64,000 nucleotides of DNA, from positions 4,154,001 through 4,218,000 of the forward strand of contig OZ255627.1 of NCBI GenBank assembly GCA_965276765.1, read 5' to 3'. The position numbers were made by a program, and so were the translations under genes. Of the stretch, positions 52,606 through 61,400 are shown one piece after another. Origin of the DNA: G965276765 sp965276765 (GTDB lineage Bacteria > Actinomycetota > Acidimicrobiia > Acidimicrobiales > Palsa-688). How positions within the stretch are numbered: the first letter of the stretch is position 1; each line of letters opens with the position of its first letter. The notes beneath the pieces are model-generated. The model was given only the letters and a program-made list of their open reading frames with translations. It was not told the DNA's origin and did no database searches.

Positions 52606-53163
52606 GTGACGGCCCTCGTGGTCGTGGTGGTGGTGGCCGTCGGGCTGCTCGGAGTGCTCACCGCTTCCCTGTTGCGAGGGCAGGTTCGGCTGGTGCGCCG
52701 GGTGGAAGACCTGGCCGCCGCCGTGATTCCGGCCGGCCCTGCCGCCCCGCCGCGCCGCAGCATGGTCGGTTCGCCGGCGGCTGCGCTCGATGGCGTCGAC
52801 CCGGCAGGGACCCCCGTGGAGGTCACGTGGGGCGCGGGTCGGCGCGATGTCGTGGCCTTCATGACGGGGTCATGCAGCACGTGCCGCCCGTTTTGGAACG
52901 GCATCGCCGAGGGCAGGCGTGCCCCTGCCGGCGCCGGTCTCGTCGTCGTGACGCCGGATCCGACCACCGAGTCACGCCGAGGGATCGCCGCCCTGACGCC
53001 GGCCGGCCTCCCGGTGGTGATGAGCAGCGCGGCCTGGACGGCGTACGGGGTGCGCGGCGCCCCGTGGTTTGCTGTGGTGGTCGACGGTGTCGTCAGGGCG
53101 GAGGGCCAGGCCGCCACCTGGGACGACCTCGGCGACCTGGCCGCCCGGTCGCTCGGCGCCTAG
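52606..53163 (+). CDS. Membrane-anchored thioredoxin-like protein
   Basis: 185 residues. An N-terminal membrane helix (LVVVVVVAVGLLGVLTASLL) is followed by a basic segment and a thioredoxin-like domain with the redox motif GSCSTCRPFW (CxxC) and a likely cis-Pro segment GAPWFAVV. It resembles MauD/TlpA-like thiol-disulfide proteins, with the domain probably outside the membrane. Substrate unknown. The stop shares the palindrome CTAG with the convergent adenylate kinase stop. Confidence 0.75.
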   Translation: MTALVVVVVVAVGLLGVLTASLLRGQVRLVRRVEDLAAAVIPAGPAAPPRRSMVGSPAAALDGVDPAGTPVEVTWGAGRRDVVAFMTGSCSTCRPFWNGIAEGRRAPAGAGLVVVTPDPTTESRRGIAALTPAGLPVVMSSAAWTAYGVRGAPWFAVVVDGVVRAEGQAATWDDLGDLAARSLGA

Positions 53164-53753
53164 GACGTGGCCGTCGACGTGGTGACGACTCGATCGAGCG
53201 TCTCGAAGAGCTCGGCGGTGACCTCGTCGACCGTCCGCTCTCCGTCGATGCTCACGAGCAGGTCGCGGCTGCGGTAGAAGTCGAGCAGCGGGTCCGTCTG
53301 GCGCTCGTAGACGGCCAGGCGGTGCTCGAAGACGTCGGCGGTGTCATCGCTTCGGCCTTCGGCGGTCGCTCGCGCCGCCAGCCTCCGGTGCAGCTCGTCG
53401 GCGCCGACCTCGAGGTGCACCACCGCCTGGAGGGCCACGTTGCCGTACTGGCTGGCCTCCTCGTAGGCGGTCTCGGCCTGGTGCACGGTTCGAGGAAACC
53501 CGTCGAGGACGTAGCCACCTCGCTCCGCCGCAGACCGAACCCGGTCGAGCACGAGGCGCATCACCAGGTCGTCGGGAACGAGATCGCCGCTCTCGACGTA
53601 CTGGCGGACCTTCTCACCGAGCTCGCTGCGAGCCGAGAGCTCGTTTCGGAGCATCTCCCCGCTCGCCAGGTGCTCGATGTCGAAGTGCTGGGCCAATCGC
53701 TCCGCCTGTGTCCCTTTTCCGGCTCCAGGCGGAGCAACCATCAAGATGCGCAT
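53160..53753 (-). CDS. Adenylate kinase family protein, short-lid form
   Basis: 197 residues. P-loop PPGAGKGTQAERL, LASGEMLRNEL, GYVLDGFPRT and RRLAARATAEGRSDDTADVFEHRL are typical of adenylate kinase. The lid is the short type. The first residue of the P-loop region is Ala rather than Gly (VAPPGAGKG). In actinobacteria the main adk is normally in the ribosomal secY operon, so this may be a paralogue; the other copy cannot be checked here. Confidence 0.82.
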   Translation of the reverse strand: MRILMVAPPGAGKGTQAERLAQHFDIEHLASGEMLRNELSARSELGEKVRQYVESGDLVPDDLVMRLVLDRVRSAAERGGYVLDGFPRTVHQAETAYEEASQYGNVALQAVVHLEVGADELHRRLAARATAEGRSDDTADVFEHRLAVYERQTDPLLDFYRSRDLLVSIDGERTVDEVTAELFETLDRVVTTSTATS

Positions 53754-53859
53754 CGAATCCCTCCCCGACGGCCCCTCGGCCGATCGACCCACTAGGTCCT
53801 TTGACGACGGTACCGGGCCGATCGCCCATCGAGCGACTCCAATCGCTGCGGCAGATGGT

Positions 53860-55116
53860 TCAGCCGGCGATGACCGCTTCCGCCGCCCGGCGCCCGGAGA
53901 CGAGTGCTCCCTGGATCGACGGGTTGTCGCGATGATCGCCGCAGACGAACAGACCACCCTCGATCCTCACGGGATGTCTTGGGGTGAATGGCGAGGTCGG
54001 CGGCTGCTTCGGTTGGGCATGGGCGATGCGGTCGACGCGCAGGCAGCGCCATGCCCCGACGGCGGCTCGGTCGCCCCACCAACCTTCGAGCTGGGCGCGC
54101 ACCCGCCGCTCGAGATCCTCGTCGCTGCCCTCTGCGTCGGGATCGAGCACGCTGGCCGCGACGAGCGCCTTCCCATCGGGGGCGTAGGTCGGGCTGACGT
54201 TGCTCATCACCGCCGCGTTGTTGACCGGCCCCTTCCGTTCGCCGTCGATGAGGATGGCGCGACTCGACGTCGGCGCCGAGGGGGCTTCGTACCACAGGCA
54301 CGCCACGGCCTTGCTGCCTGGGTCGACGACGCGGCCGGGGAGGAGTCCTGCGGCGGTCGGGGCGTCGGTGGCGACGATCACCTGCGAAGCCGGGATGGCG
54401 GTGCCTCCAGCGACGGTCACCGCATGGGGTTCGACGGCAACCACACTGCAATTGAGGCGCACGGCGTCGGCGGGGAGCTGCGAGGCGAGCTGGTCTGAGA
54501 TGCGGCCCATGCCGAGCGCAGGGACGGCGGCCAGGCCGTTGGCCAGGCTGCGCCATACAAAGCTCGCCTGTCGCGACGAGGTCTCGAGGGCGGGGTCGAG
54601 GAGGATGCCGGCGAAGAGCGGGCCGAGCAGGCGCTCGGTCATGGGCCCACCGAGTCCCTTCTCCGCCAGCCAGGCCGCCGTCGAGGTGTTGGGACCGGCG
54701 ACGGGGCCTTCCGCCGGCCACGTCCTGCTCGCCACACCGAGCAGCGCCGTCCTCGTCTTGGCCACGATGCTGCCGATGGGTGCCCGCAGCGTCGGGAACA
54801 GGGTCGAGGGTCGGCGGATGGGGTCGCCGACCTCGTGCCAGCGACCGTTCCAGTGGACCAGGGCTCCTGGTTGAAACGTCCTCAGGTCGAGGGCCGCCAG
54901 ATCCATGACGGTCGCCGGCTCGGGGTAGGCGGTTAGCAGCACCTGGAACCCTCGATCGAGCACGAATCCGTCCACGTGGTCGCTGCGGACCCGGCCGCCC
55001 ACGCCGTCGGACGCCTCGAGCACGCTGACGTTGCGCCCGGCGCGCGTCAGGTGGACGGCGGCGGCGAGGCCGGCGAGACCGGCCCCGACGATCACGACCC
55101 CGGGGGGTTCGGTCAC
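53860..55116 (-). CDS. FAD-dependent oxidoreductase, amine oxidase / phytoene desaturase-like
   Basis: About 418 residues. The N-terminal dinucleotide motif VVIVGAGLAGLAAAVHLTRAG and ASDGVGGRVRSD match FAD-binding amine oxidases and protoporphyrinogen-oxidase-like enzymes. The C-terminal GLFVCGDHRDNPSIQGALVSG is the second FAD motif. The GTG at 55116 overlaps the Nudix stop (GTGA). The substrate is not evident. Confidence 0.85.
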   Translation of the reverse strand: MTEPPGVVIVGAGLAGLAAAVHLTRAGRNVSVLEASDGVGGRVRSDHVDGFVLDRGFQVLLTAYPEPATVMDLAALDLRTFQPGALVHWNGRWHEVGDPIRRPSTLFPTLRAPIGSIVAKTRTALLGVASRTWPAEGPVAGPNTSTAAWLAEKGLGGPMTERLLGPLFAGILLDPALETSSRQASFVWRSLANGLAAVPALGMGRISDQLASQLPADAVRLNCSVVAVEPHAVTVAGGTAIPASQVIVATDAPTAAGLLPGRVVDPGSKAVACLWYEAPSAPTSSRAILIDGERKGPVNNAAVMSNVSPTYAPDGKALVAASVLDPDAEGSDEDLERRVRAQLEGWWGDRAAVGAWRCLRVDRIAHAQPKQPPTSPFTPRHPVRIEGGLFVCGDHRDNPSIQGALVSGRRAAEAVIAG

Positions 55117-55703
55117 CCCGCCGCCTGCGACCTGGGGCCCGAGCGGCCGTCGGGGTGAGGATCTAGGTGGCGGAGGAGGCCGACAAGGCCGGCGTCGGCG
55201 ACGGCGATGGCCTCCGGCCACGTCATCCACCGAACCTGCTGGCTCTCCCCCACCGGGGGCGCCGGCTCGTCTTCACCACTGACCTCGAGCAGGTAGCGCA
55301 GATCGAGGTGGATGTGCTCGCCGGCGCCGTGGATATCCACGTGGAGCAGCGCTGGCACCGGGTCGGCGCCGACGAGGTTGACGTCGAGCCCCGTCTCCTC
55401 CGCCGTCTCTCGCCGCGCCGCATCCCACGGGGTCTCCGCCATCTCCAGGTGGCCTCCGGGCTGGACCCAGATGCCGAGGCGACGGTGGAGATGGAGCAGC
55501 ACGCCGCGGTCGCCGACGACTACTCCCGACCCCGTGACATGGGTCGGGTCGGCTCGCCGGTCGAACGGTGCGCTCAGAGTGGAGAGAGCGGCGAGCACGT
55601 CGCGTTTCGATCTGGCCTCGCGCTCGTCGAGCGGGTCTCGGTTCCCGACCTGGCCTTCCACCACATCGAGGAGGGCGGGCGCCGGCCAGGGCGCCGCCGT
55701 CAT
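55113..55703 (-). CDS. Nudix hydrolase
   Basis: 196 residues. The Nudix box is complete: GGHLEMAETPWDAARRETAE then ETGL. The N-terminal 50 residues are outside the fold. It overlaps the membrane-protein gene upstream and the oxidoreductase downstream by 4 bases each. Substrate unknown; pyrophosphate-containing nucleotides are typical. Confidence 0.88.
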   Translation of the reverse strand: MTAAPWPAPALLDVVEGQVGNRDPLDEREARSKRDVLAALSTLSAPFDRRADPTHVTGSGVVVGDRGVLLHLHRRLGIWVQPGGHLEMAETPWDAARRETAEETGLDVNLVGADPVPALLHVDIHGAGEHIHLDLRYLLEVSGEDEPAPPVGESQQVRWMTWPEAIAVADAGLVGLLRHLDPHPDGRSGPRSQAAG

Positions 55704-56146
55704 CGCGGCGTCCGGTGCTGTGACCGGGCGCGCAGGGCGACGAGGAGGAGGGCCACGGTGACGAGCAGCCCGATGATCAAGGTGAAGTCAAGGGCGTGCA
55801 AGAAGCCGGGCGCCGAGCGCAGTTCCTTGGCCGCCAGGTTGGTCTCTGTGCCGAAACGGGAGTACGGGAGGAGTCCCATGATGACGCCCGCAACGAGCCA
55901 GCCGATCACCGTGAGGACCCGGACCCAAGAGCGGTGTTCGACATCGACTCCTACGAGCTGGAGGCTCGTGTAGACGATCAGCACGGCGAACGGGATGGCA
56001 CAGAGCACCACCCCGACCACCGAGTCCCCCGGTCGGGTGTGGCCGCCGATGGCACCGAAGGCGTCAACGATGCGAAAGGAGAGCAGCCGGCAGACCAGGT
56101 AGCCGACGATGACAGCAGCGACGGCGCCGTAATGCTCCTTTCTCAT
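55700..56146 (-). CDS. Integral membrane protein, hypothetical
   Basis: 148 residues with about four predicted membrane helices (for example AVAAVIVGYLVCRLLSF, LCAIPFAVLIVYTSLQL, VIGWLVAGVIMGLLP, LIIGLLVTVALLLVALR). No family recognised. The ATG at 56146 is preceded by GGAAAGAG. First gene of a coupled operon with the Nudix hydrolase and oxidoreductase. Confidence 0.65.
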   Translation of the reverse strand: MRKEHYGAVAAVIVGYLVCRLLSFRIVDAFGAIGGHTRPGDSVVGVVLCAIPFAVLIVYTSLQLVGVDVEHRSWVRVLTVIGWLVAGVIMGLLPYSRFGTETNLAAKELRSAPGFLHALDFTLIIGLLVTVALLLVALRARSQHRTPR

Positions 56147-56309
56147 TGCTGCTCTTTCCGGTCGAGGCGCTCTGGCCGCGGGTGACGGGCAAGGATACCG
56201 GTCGGTTGGGGGGCGAAACAGGGACCGCGCCCGAACAAGGGACTTGCCGCCGGGGGCGCCGAGCGGTTGGACAACCGTCACCCCGGCGATCGGGCTGGCT
56301 CCACTCCGG

Positions 56310-57596
56310 TCAGCGTCGGTCACCAACTCCCCAACTCTCCGGTCCAACCCCCGGCGTCGAGTTGACATCGCCGGCCGCAACACCGGGAGTCTGGAGTGCA
56401 GAGAAGCCGTTGTTGAGGCGGAAAAGGACTCCGACCGCGGCGAGGAGGATCACGGCATCGGCGACCGTGACTATCCGAAGGCCGACGAAGCCGGCGATCG
56501 CGCCCTGGATGAGGGCTCCCACGGGATAGAGGATGCCGAGCGCCATCATGTAGATCCCGAGGACGCGGCCTCGCAGCGCGCTCGGAGTGTGGAGCTGCAC
56601 GGTGGTGTTCAGCCCGGCCAACACGCCGATGTAGGCCGCACCGAGGCACAGGATGGCCGCGGCGCCGGCGAACAGGTCGGGCGCCAAACCGTAGGCCGCG
56701 AGCATCACGCTCACCGCCGCGATGTCGGCGACGAAGACCCGTCTGCGACCGAACCTCCGCACGAGCGGGGTGAGCGCCAGCGCTCCGGCCACGGCACCTA
56801 CCCCCTGAGCGGCGATCAGTACCGACGTTCCCACCGCCGCCGATGCGAACACCTTCAGCGCCACGGCCGGCACCAGGGCGATAAAGGGGGAAGCCGTCAG
56901 CGCCACGACGGCAATCAAGGTGATGGCAAGGCGGCAGCCCGGTTGGGCGATGGCCGCCCTTGCGCCCTCTGCGAGCCGTCGTCGCAGAGAGACGGCCAGG
57001 CCCGCAGGCCGGACGAGCGGCAACCTGACGAGGAGCAGCGCCACGATCACAGCGCCAAAAGAGGCGGCGTTGACGGCGAAGGTCCAGGCGTACCCGCCGG
57101 TCACGATGACTATGCCGGCGAGCGCGGGGCCCACGATCCGCCCCATGTTGAACTGGGTGGACGACAGTGAGATGGCGGCCGGCAGATCGGGGAGGGGGAC
57201 GAGATCGGGCAGGATGGCTTGGTAGGCAGGGAAGCCAATGGCAGCCATGGCGCCCCCGCCGAAGACGATGAGGGTGATCGCCCCCGGGCTGGGATTGCCG
57301 ATGGCGGTGAGCACGGCGAGCGTGACCGCGAAGGCCGTCTCACCCAGGGTGGTCAACAACAGCCAGCGGCGGCGGTCGAAGCGATCGGCCAGGACGCCGC
57401 CTACGGGCGAGAGGAGCCCGATGGGAAGAAAGGCCGCCGCGGCTACCAGGCCCGTCCATCCCGGCTGCCCGGTGCGCACGGTGACGAGGATGCCGACGGC
57501 CACCGTCTGCACCCACGAGCCGATGTTGGAAAGCAGGGCCGCGGTCCATACCAATGAGAAGTCCCGTTGTCGGAACGGTCGCAGCGAGCTCAACAC
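56310..57596 (-). CDS. Major facilitator superfamily exporter
   Basis: 428 residues, twelve predicted helices. The N-terminal FRQRDFSLVWTAALLSNIGSW and the loop VGGVLADRFDRRRWLL are typical of the EntS/MFS_3 exporter group; the RGRVLGIYMM loop in the second half also fits. Substrate unknown. The last ~30 residues are hydrophilic. It is transcribed away from tRNA-Val. Confidence 0.88.
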   Translation of the reverse strand: MLSSLRPFRQRDFSLVWTAALLSNIGSWVQTVAVGILVTVRTGQPGWTGLVAAAAFLPIGLLSPVGGVLADRFDRRRWLLLTTLGETAFAVTLAVLTAIGNPSPGAITLIVFGGGAMAAIGFPAYQAILPDLVPLPDLPAAISLSSTQFNMGRIVGPALAGIVIVTGGYAWTFAVNAASFGAVIVALLLVRLPLVRPAGLAVSLRRRLAEGARAAIAQPGCRLAITLIAVVALTASPFIALVPAVALKVFASAAVGTSVLIAAQGVGAVAGALALTPLVRRFGRRRVFVADIAAVSVMLAAYGLAPDLFAGAAAILCLGAAYIGVLAGLNTTVQLHTPSALRGRVLGIYMMALGILYPVGALIQGAIAGFVGLRIVTVADAVILLAAVGVLFRLNNGFSALQTPGVAAGDVNSTPGVGPESWGVGDRR

Positions 57597-57724
57597 ACTG
57601 CACGGATGGTACGGGACCCCGCCCGTGAGCTGCCCGTTCTGGCCCGGTCGAGGGCAGCCGGGCCCGCGATTCCTCCTGCTACGGTTTGGGGGTTCCTCGG
57701 GTTGGCCTGGGGTGTTTCGTGCCC

Positions 57725-57798
57725 GGGCGGTTAGCTCAGCTGGTTAGAGCGCAGCCTTCACACGGCTGAGGTCGGAGGTTCGAGTCCTCTACCGCCCA
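57725..57798 (+). tRNA. tRNA-Val (anticodon CAC)
   Basis: 74 bases that fold as a tRNA. Acceptor arms are GGGCGGT and ACCGCCC, the D arm is GCTC/GAGC, the anticodon stem is CAGCC/GGCTG with loop TTCACAC (anticodon CAC), and the T arm GGAGG-TTCGAGT-CCTCT follows. Discriminator base A; CCA is not encoded. It borders the integrase gene, so its 3' end is the likely attachment site. Confidence 0.97.
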
Positions 57799-57856
57799 CT
57801 CGGGAAGCTGCAGGTCAGAGGCTGTTTTACACCCCCGGGCCAGTGGCTCGTTCGCG

Positions 57857-58961
57857 TCATGGACGGCTCATCGCGCGTCCATCGCGCGGGCGGTACCGCT
57901 CCCCCACAGCGTCGGCCGCCAGCCGGTCGGCGTCGACGGTCGCCCGGGCGTAGAGGGCGAGGGTCACATGCGGCGAGGAGTGCCCGAGGCGGACCTGGGT
58001 CGTCTTGACGTCGACGCCCGAGGTGATCAGCGCCGTCGCCGCCATCGACCGCAGATCATGGAACCGGAGGCCGTCGACCTCGGCGCTACGACACGCCGGC
58101 AGCCACACTCGGCTGCGCCAGTTGGTATACGAAAGCGGCGTGGCCGCCCCGGAGACAAACAGGAGCTCGTCGGCATCGACCGCCGTCAACGAGCGCGCCG
58201 CCATCGTCTCGGCCAGCAGGTCGGCGAGCCACCCCGGCACGGCCAGGCGGCGCAAGCCGGCGTGTGACTTGGGCGACCCGAGCCGACCGTCTCGGGCCGA
58301 GCTGGTGGCGGACCGTCAGCATCCGGCCGAGGACGTCGACATCGCCGACCGTCAACCCGGCGGCCTCGGCCCACCGCAGCCCGAGCACGGCGCCCAGCCA
58401 CACCATGGCGCCGTGCTCGGTCCCGACGGCAGCGGCAACGCGCTCCAGGGAGCTCACGTCCAACTGGGGCCGGTCCACCAGCCGCACACGCGGCAACCGG
58501 ATCGACCGGCACGGAGTCTTCGTGATCAGCTCGGCCGCCTCGGCGTAAGCGAACATCGCTCGCAGACACGAGTACTGCCGCCCGACCGTCGACGCCGCCC
58601 GCTCCTGGGTCCATCCGTCCACCAATGCCTGCACCTCGGCCCGGGTGACCGCACCGATCGGGCGCCCACCGAGGCTCGGGCGGACATGGTGTTCGATGAT
58701 GGACCGGTCGCGCGCCAGCGACGAGCCCCGCTTGATCGGGCTGGACGCCAACCACCGGTCGGCCACCTCCCCGACGAGGGTGCGTCCGGAGTGCGGGTCG
58801 GCGACCACGCCTTCGACCTCGGCCGCCTCGACCAGGCGTCGCCAGCCGTCGGCATCGTGGCGGCGACGAAAGGTCTTGATCCTCGCCCGGCCGTCCGGAT
58901 CCCGCCAGCGGACGTCATACCTCGAGCCGCTACCCGTCGTGCGCCTGATGATCGAAGCCAT
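57857..58961 (-). pseudogene. Tyrosine recombinase / integrase, interrupted by one frameshift
   Basis: The N-terminal 220 residues (SAM-like and start of the catalytic domain) read in one frame to LTVRHQL, including the first catalytic Arg in LGLRWAEAAGL. The rest (GLRRLAVPGWLADLL ... FHDLRSMAATALITSG ... LGHSSPHVTLALYA) reads in another frame and carries HxxR, the later His and the nucleophile Tyr. One extra base in the G/C run at 58294-58298 restores continuity if removed. It ends 58 bases from tRNA-Val and reads toward it. All catalytic residues survive, so it is a recent break or a sequencing error. Confidence 0.85.
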
Positions 58962-59053
58962 CGCTTCCCTGTCACTCTCTTCTGGACTTTGGCCGGCACT
59001 CCCCTCGCGTGCCGACGTCTCTGGCCCGGACCCTGCCGGTCCGTGCGACGCTC

Positions 59054-59470
59054 TCAGCGGCCTCGCCGGGTCGACGGGGGGCCGATCGGGACGAATTGCT
59101 CGTCGAAGGGAAGCGCCTGTTGTTGGCGACGCGCCGCCCGTCGTGTGCTGTGGCCACGATGGTGCCTCATGGGTGTGACCGCGGCGCTGTCGTCCCGGTC
59201 GACCACGGGTCCGGATCCGTCAAGTCTCGCCACGAAGCGGCGCACGGCAGCAACCGGGACGCGGCGGCTGCTTCCGATCGTGACGCTCTCCAGCTGGTCC
59301 GTCCGGAGAAGCGCATAGACCTGCGTCCGACCAATGCTCAGCGACCGCGCCGCCTCCTCAGGGGTGAGGAGCACCTTCAGTCCTTCGTCGGCCGGACTGG
59401 CGACGTCACCCGCCGATATGCGACTACCGGAGTCGATCGCTGTCGGAGTCGGACGTCGGCGTCCGGTCAT
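59054..59470 (-). CDS. Excisionase-like helix-turn-helix protein
   Basis: 138 residues. The core LLTPEEAARSLSIGRTQVYALLRT then SSRRVPVAAVRRFV matches the MerR-like/excisionase HTH family (Xis or small DNA-binding regulators of integrative elements). Long basic, low-complexity flanks. The ATG at 59470 overlaps the preceding stop (59467) by 4 bases and the gene reads toward the integrase, as expected for an xis-int pair. Confidence 0.75.
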   Translation of the reverse strand: MTGRRRPTPTAIDSGSRISAGDVASPADEGLKVLLTPEEAARSLSIGRTQVYALLRTDQLESVTIGSSRRVPVAAVRRFVARLDGSGPVVDRDDSAAVTPMRHHRGHSTRRAARRQQQALPFDEQFVPIGPPSTRRGR

Positions 59471-59897
59471 GGCCGGTCGGTGGGGTTGGTTGCGAGGCGG
59501 GCGCGGATGTCCTCGGACCACACCGTTCGCAGGTCGAGGCGGATCCAGTCGAAGCGATACTCGTCGGGATGGGCCCCGAACGCGGTCCGGAAACGACGCA
59601 GCTTGCGAAAGATTGTGGCTCGATGCCAGCCCCCGCGCTCCAAGTTGCCAAACCCTCCGGCCTGATGCCAGGCGGTCCAGAAGCCGATCAACTCCGAGCG
59701 CTCCAGGACCTCGCCGGCGACCTCGTCGGCGATGGCCGGGTCCAGGTCATCAAGCACGTCGCTCGATCCGTGCGGAAGGCGTCCTCGATCACGTCGAGCG
59801 GAAGATCGTCGTGGAAGCCCTGCCAACGAGTGCGCGCCCTGCCGGCGCCCTCGCGCGACTCGCTCCTCGACGTCCGGAAATCGGGAACCTCAGCCAT
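59467..59897 (-). pseudogene. Hypothetical element protein, apparently frameshifted
   Basis: The N-terminal part (MAEVPDFRTSRSE ... LPLDVIEDAFRTDR) is in one frame and the continuation (SSDVLDDLDPAIADEVAGEV ... FWTAWHQAGGFGNLERGGWH) in another. The switch is near 59760. Together they would give about 140 residues. The C-terminal half has a WHRATIFRKLRRFRTAFG segment with a possible DNA-binding helix. Family not recognised. It may instead start at 59826 as a 119-residue protein. Confidence 0.5.
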
Positions 59898-59918
59898 AGT
59901 CGCCCCTATGCATCTCTA

Positions 59919-61041
59919 GTGGGTCCACGCGTAAATGACAGTGATGTGATTTATTGTTGTCATGCGTCTACCTGCCTTGAAGTTGCGTCGGGGTGATCGG
60001 CCGGTGTTGGAGTCATGGGTGCGTGCGGGAACGATCGAGGCCCGGGCGGCGAAGCGGGCACGAATCGTGTTGCTGGCCGCCGATGGGATGTCGAACCGGG
60101 ACATCGCCGAGGTGGTCGACCTTCACTACAACCAGGTGGCGGTGTGGCGGAAGCGTTACTCGGAGTTCGGTCTGGCCGGGCTGGGTGACGAGGAACGGCC
60201 CGGACGTCCGGTCGTCTATGACCACGACGACGTGTTGCTGTTGGTCAAGACGGTGACCGAGCCGCCGCCGGTGGGGGCGACACGCTGGACGATGGAGGCG
60301 TTGGCTGAGGCGATGGGCGACCATGGGGTGCCGATCTCGGCGTCGCAGGTGTGGCGGATCTGTCGGGCGTTGGACCTCAAGCCGTGGCAGGTCGAGAGCT
60401 GGATGACCAGTCACGACCCGGATTTTTGGGAGAAGGCCGGGGACGTGTGCGGGCTGTATCTCAACCCGCCGGAGAACGCGGTGGTGTGGTCGGTGGACGA
60501 GAAGTCGGGGATGCAGGCCAAAAGCCGGGTCAACCCGACGCGCCCCGCGGTGCCGGGCATCCCCGCCCGCCGAGAGTTCGAGTATCGACGTCACGGCACC
60601 GCGGTCCTCTTCGCTGGACTCGACGTCCATGACGGTGGTGTCGCCGGGTGGGTCACCGACTCGACGCGCTCGGAGAACTTCGTCGAGTTCCTGGGCGACC
60701 TGGTGGCCCAGACGCCGGCGGGACTGGACCTGCACTGCATCGTCGACAACCTCAAGACCCACTCCACCGAACACGTCAAGAGATTCCTGGCCGCCAACCC
60801 GCACGTGCATCTGCATTTCACGCCGACCCACGCCAGTTGGCTCAACCAAGTGGAGCTGTTCTTCTCGATCCTCGAACGCCGCCTGTTGCGTCGCGGTGAG
60901 TTCGCCTCGATCGACGAACTGGCGCAACGAGTGATCGCGTTCATCAAGGACTACAACCGCCGGGCGACCGCCTTCCGCTGGACCTACGACGGCCGACCCC
61001 TCAAGGTCGCGTAAGTCACAATGACTAACGCGCGAGAGCAC
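59919..61041 (+). mobile_element. IS630-family insertion sequence, apparently complete
   Basis: About 1.1 kb bounded by TA on both sides (59917-59918 and 61042-61043), the target of IS630/Tc1-like elements. The ends are imperfect inverted repeats: both begin GTG after TA and share CGCGT and GTGA, with roughly 60% identity over 29 bases. One transposase gene fills the element. Confidence 0.8.
59962..61014 (+). CDS. IS630 family transposase
   Basis: 350 residues. N-terminal helix-turn-helix region (ARIVLLAADGMSNRDIAEVV, VAVWRKRYSEFGLAGL) followed by the DDE domain: VWSVDEKSG, HCIVDNLKTHS, and HASWLNQVELFFSILERR. All three catalytic acids are present and the frame is open end to end, so it may be active. 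Confidence 0.93.
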   Translation: MRLPALKLRRGDRPVLESWVRAGTIEARAAKRARIVLLAADGMSNRDIAEVVDLHYNQVAVWRKRYSEFGLAGLGDEERPGRPVVYDHDDVLLLVKTVTEPPPVGATRWTMEALAEAMGDHGVPISASQVWRICRALDLKPWQVESWMTSHDPDFWEKAGDVCGLYLNPPENAVVWSVDEKSGMQAKSRVNPTRPAVPGIPARREFEYRRHGTAVLFAGLDVHDGGVAGWVTDSTRSENFVEFLGDLVAQTPAGLDLHCIVDNLKTHSTEHVKRFLAANPHVHLHFTPTHASWLNQVELFFSILERRLLRRGEFASIDELAQRVIAFIKDYNRRATAFRWTYDGRPLKVA

Positions 61042-61400
61042 TAGGTCAGGACTGTCAAGGGAAGAAGAGGTGCGCCCAGGCCGGCCCTGCGGGCCGGCTC
61101 ATCCATGATGTTCTGCTTAAAGATGACCGAGCCGTCAAGGCTCCCCCTACGGGCGGGCTCCGCCCGGCCTTGACCGCTCTCATCGATGAGCTCCGGGTCC
61201 CCGCGAACACCGACACGTGTGAGAAGTTTCTTTACAAGATCCAGGCCCTGGTCCTCCTCGGTGAGCTTCAACGTCTGCAGGACGAGCAGACGACTGTGGC
61301 GGAAGAGCTTCAAGGCCTGCTGGACCGCTTGCAGGGCGTCGAACGACACCCAAGCGGATGAGCCCCACCTCCATCGCCATACGCCTGGCTAACGAGCGAC
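61042..61400. other. Gene-poor spacer with palindromes and one possible short ORF
   Basis: Contains GCCGGCCC-TGC-GGGCCGGC (61080-61098). A nested palindrome follows: GTCAAGG (61134-61140) pairs with CCTTGAC (61168-61174) around an inner CGGGCG/CGCCCG. A possible 63-residue plus-strand ORF from a TTG at 61170 encodes a helical, Leu/Gln-rich peptide (LLGELQRLQDEQTTVAEELQ), but it has no clear start signal. A minus-strand ORF overlaps it. Neither can be trusted. Confidence 0.5.

Noticed and set aside
61170..61361. 63-codon plus-strand ORF with a helical Leu/Gln-rich product
   Set aside because: TTG start without ribosome-binding site, overlapping palindromes and an opposing frame. Left as a note in the spacer entry.
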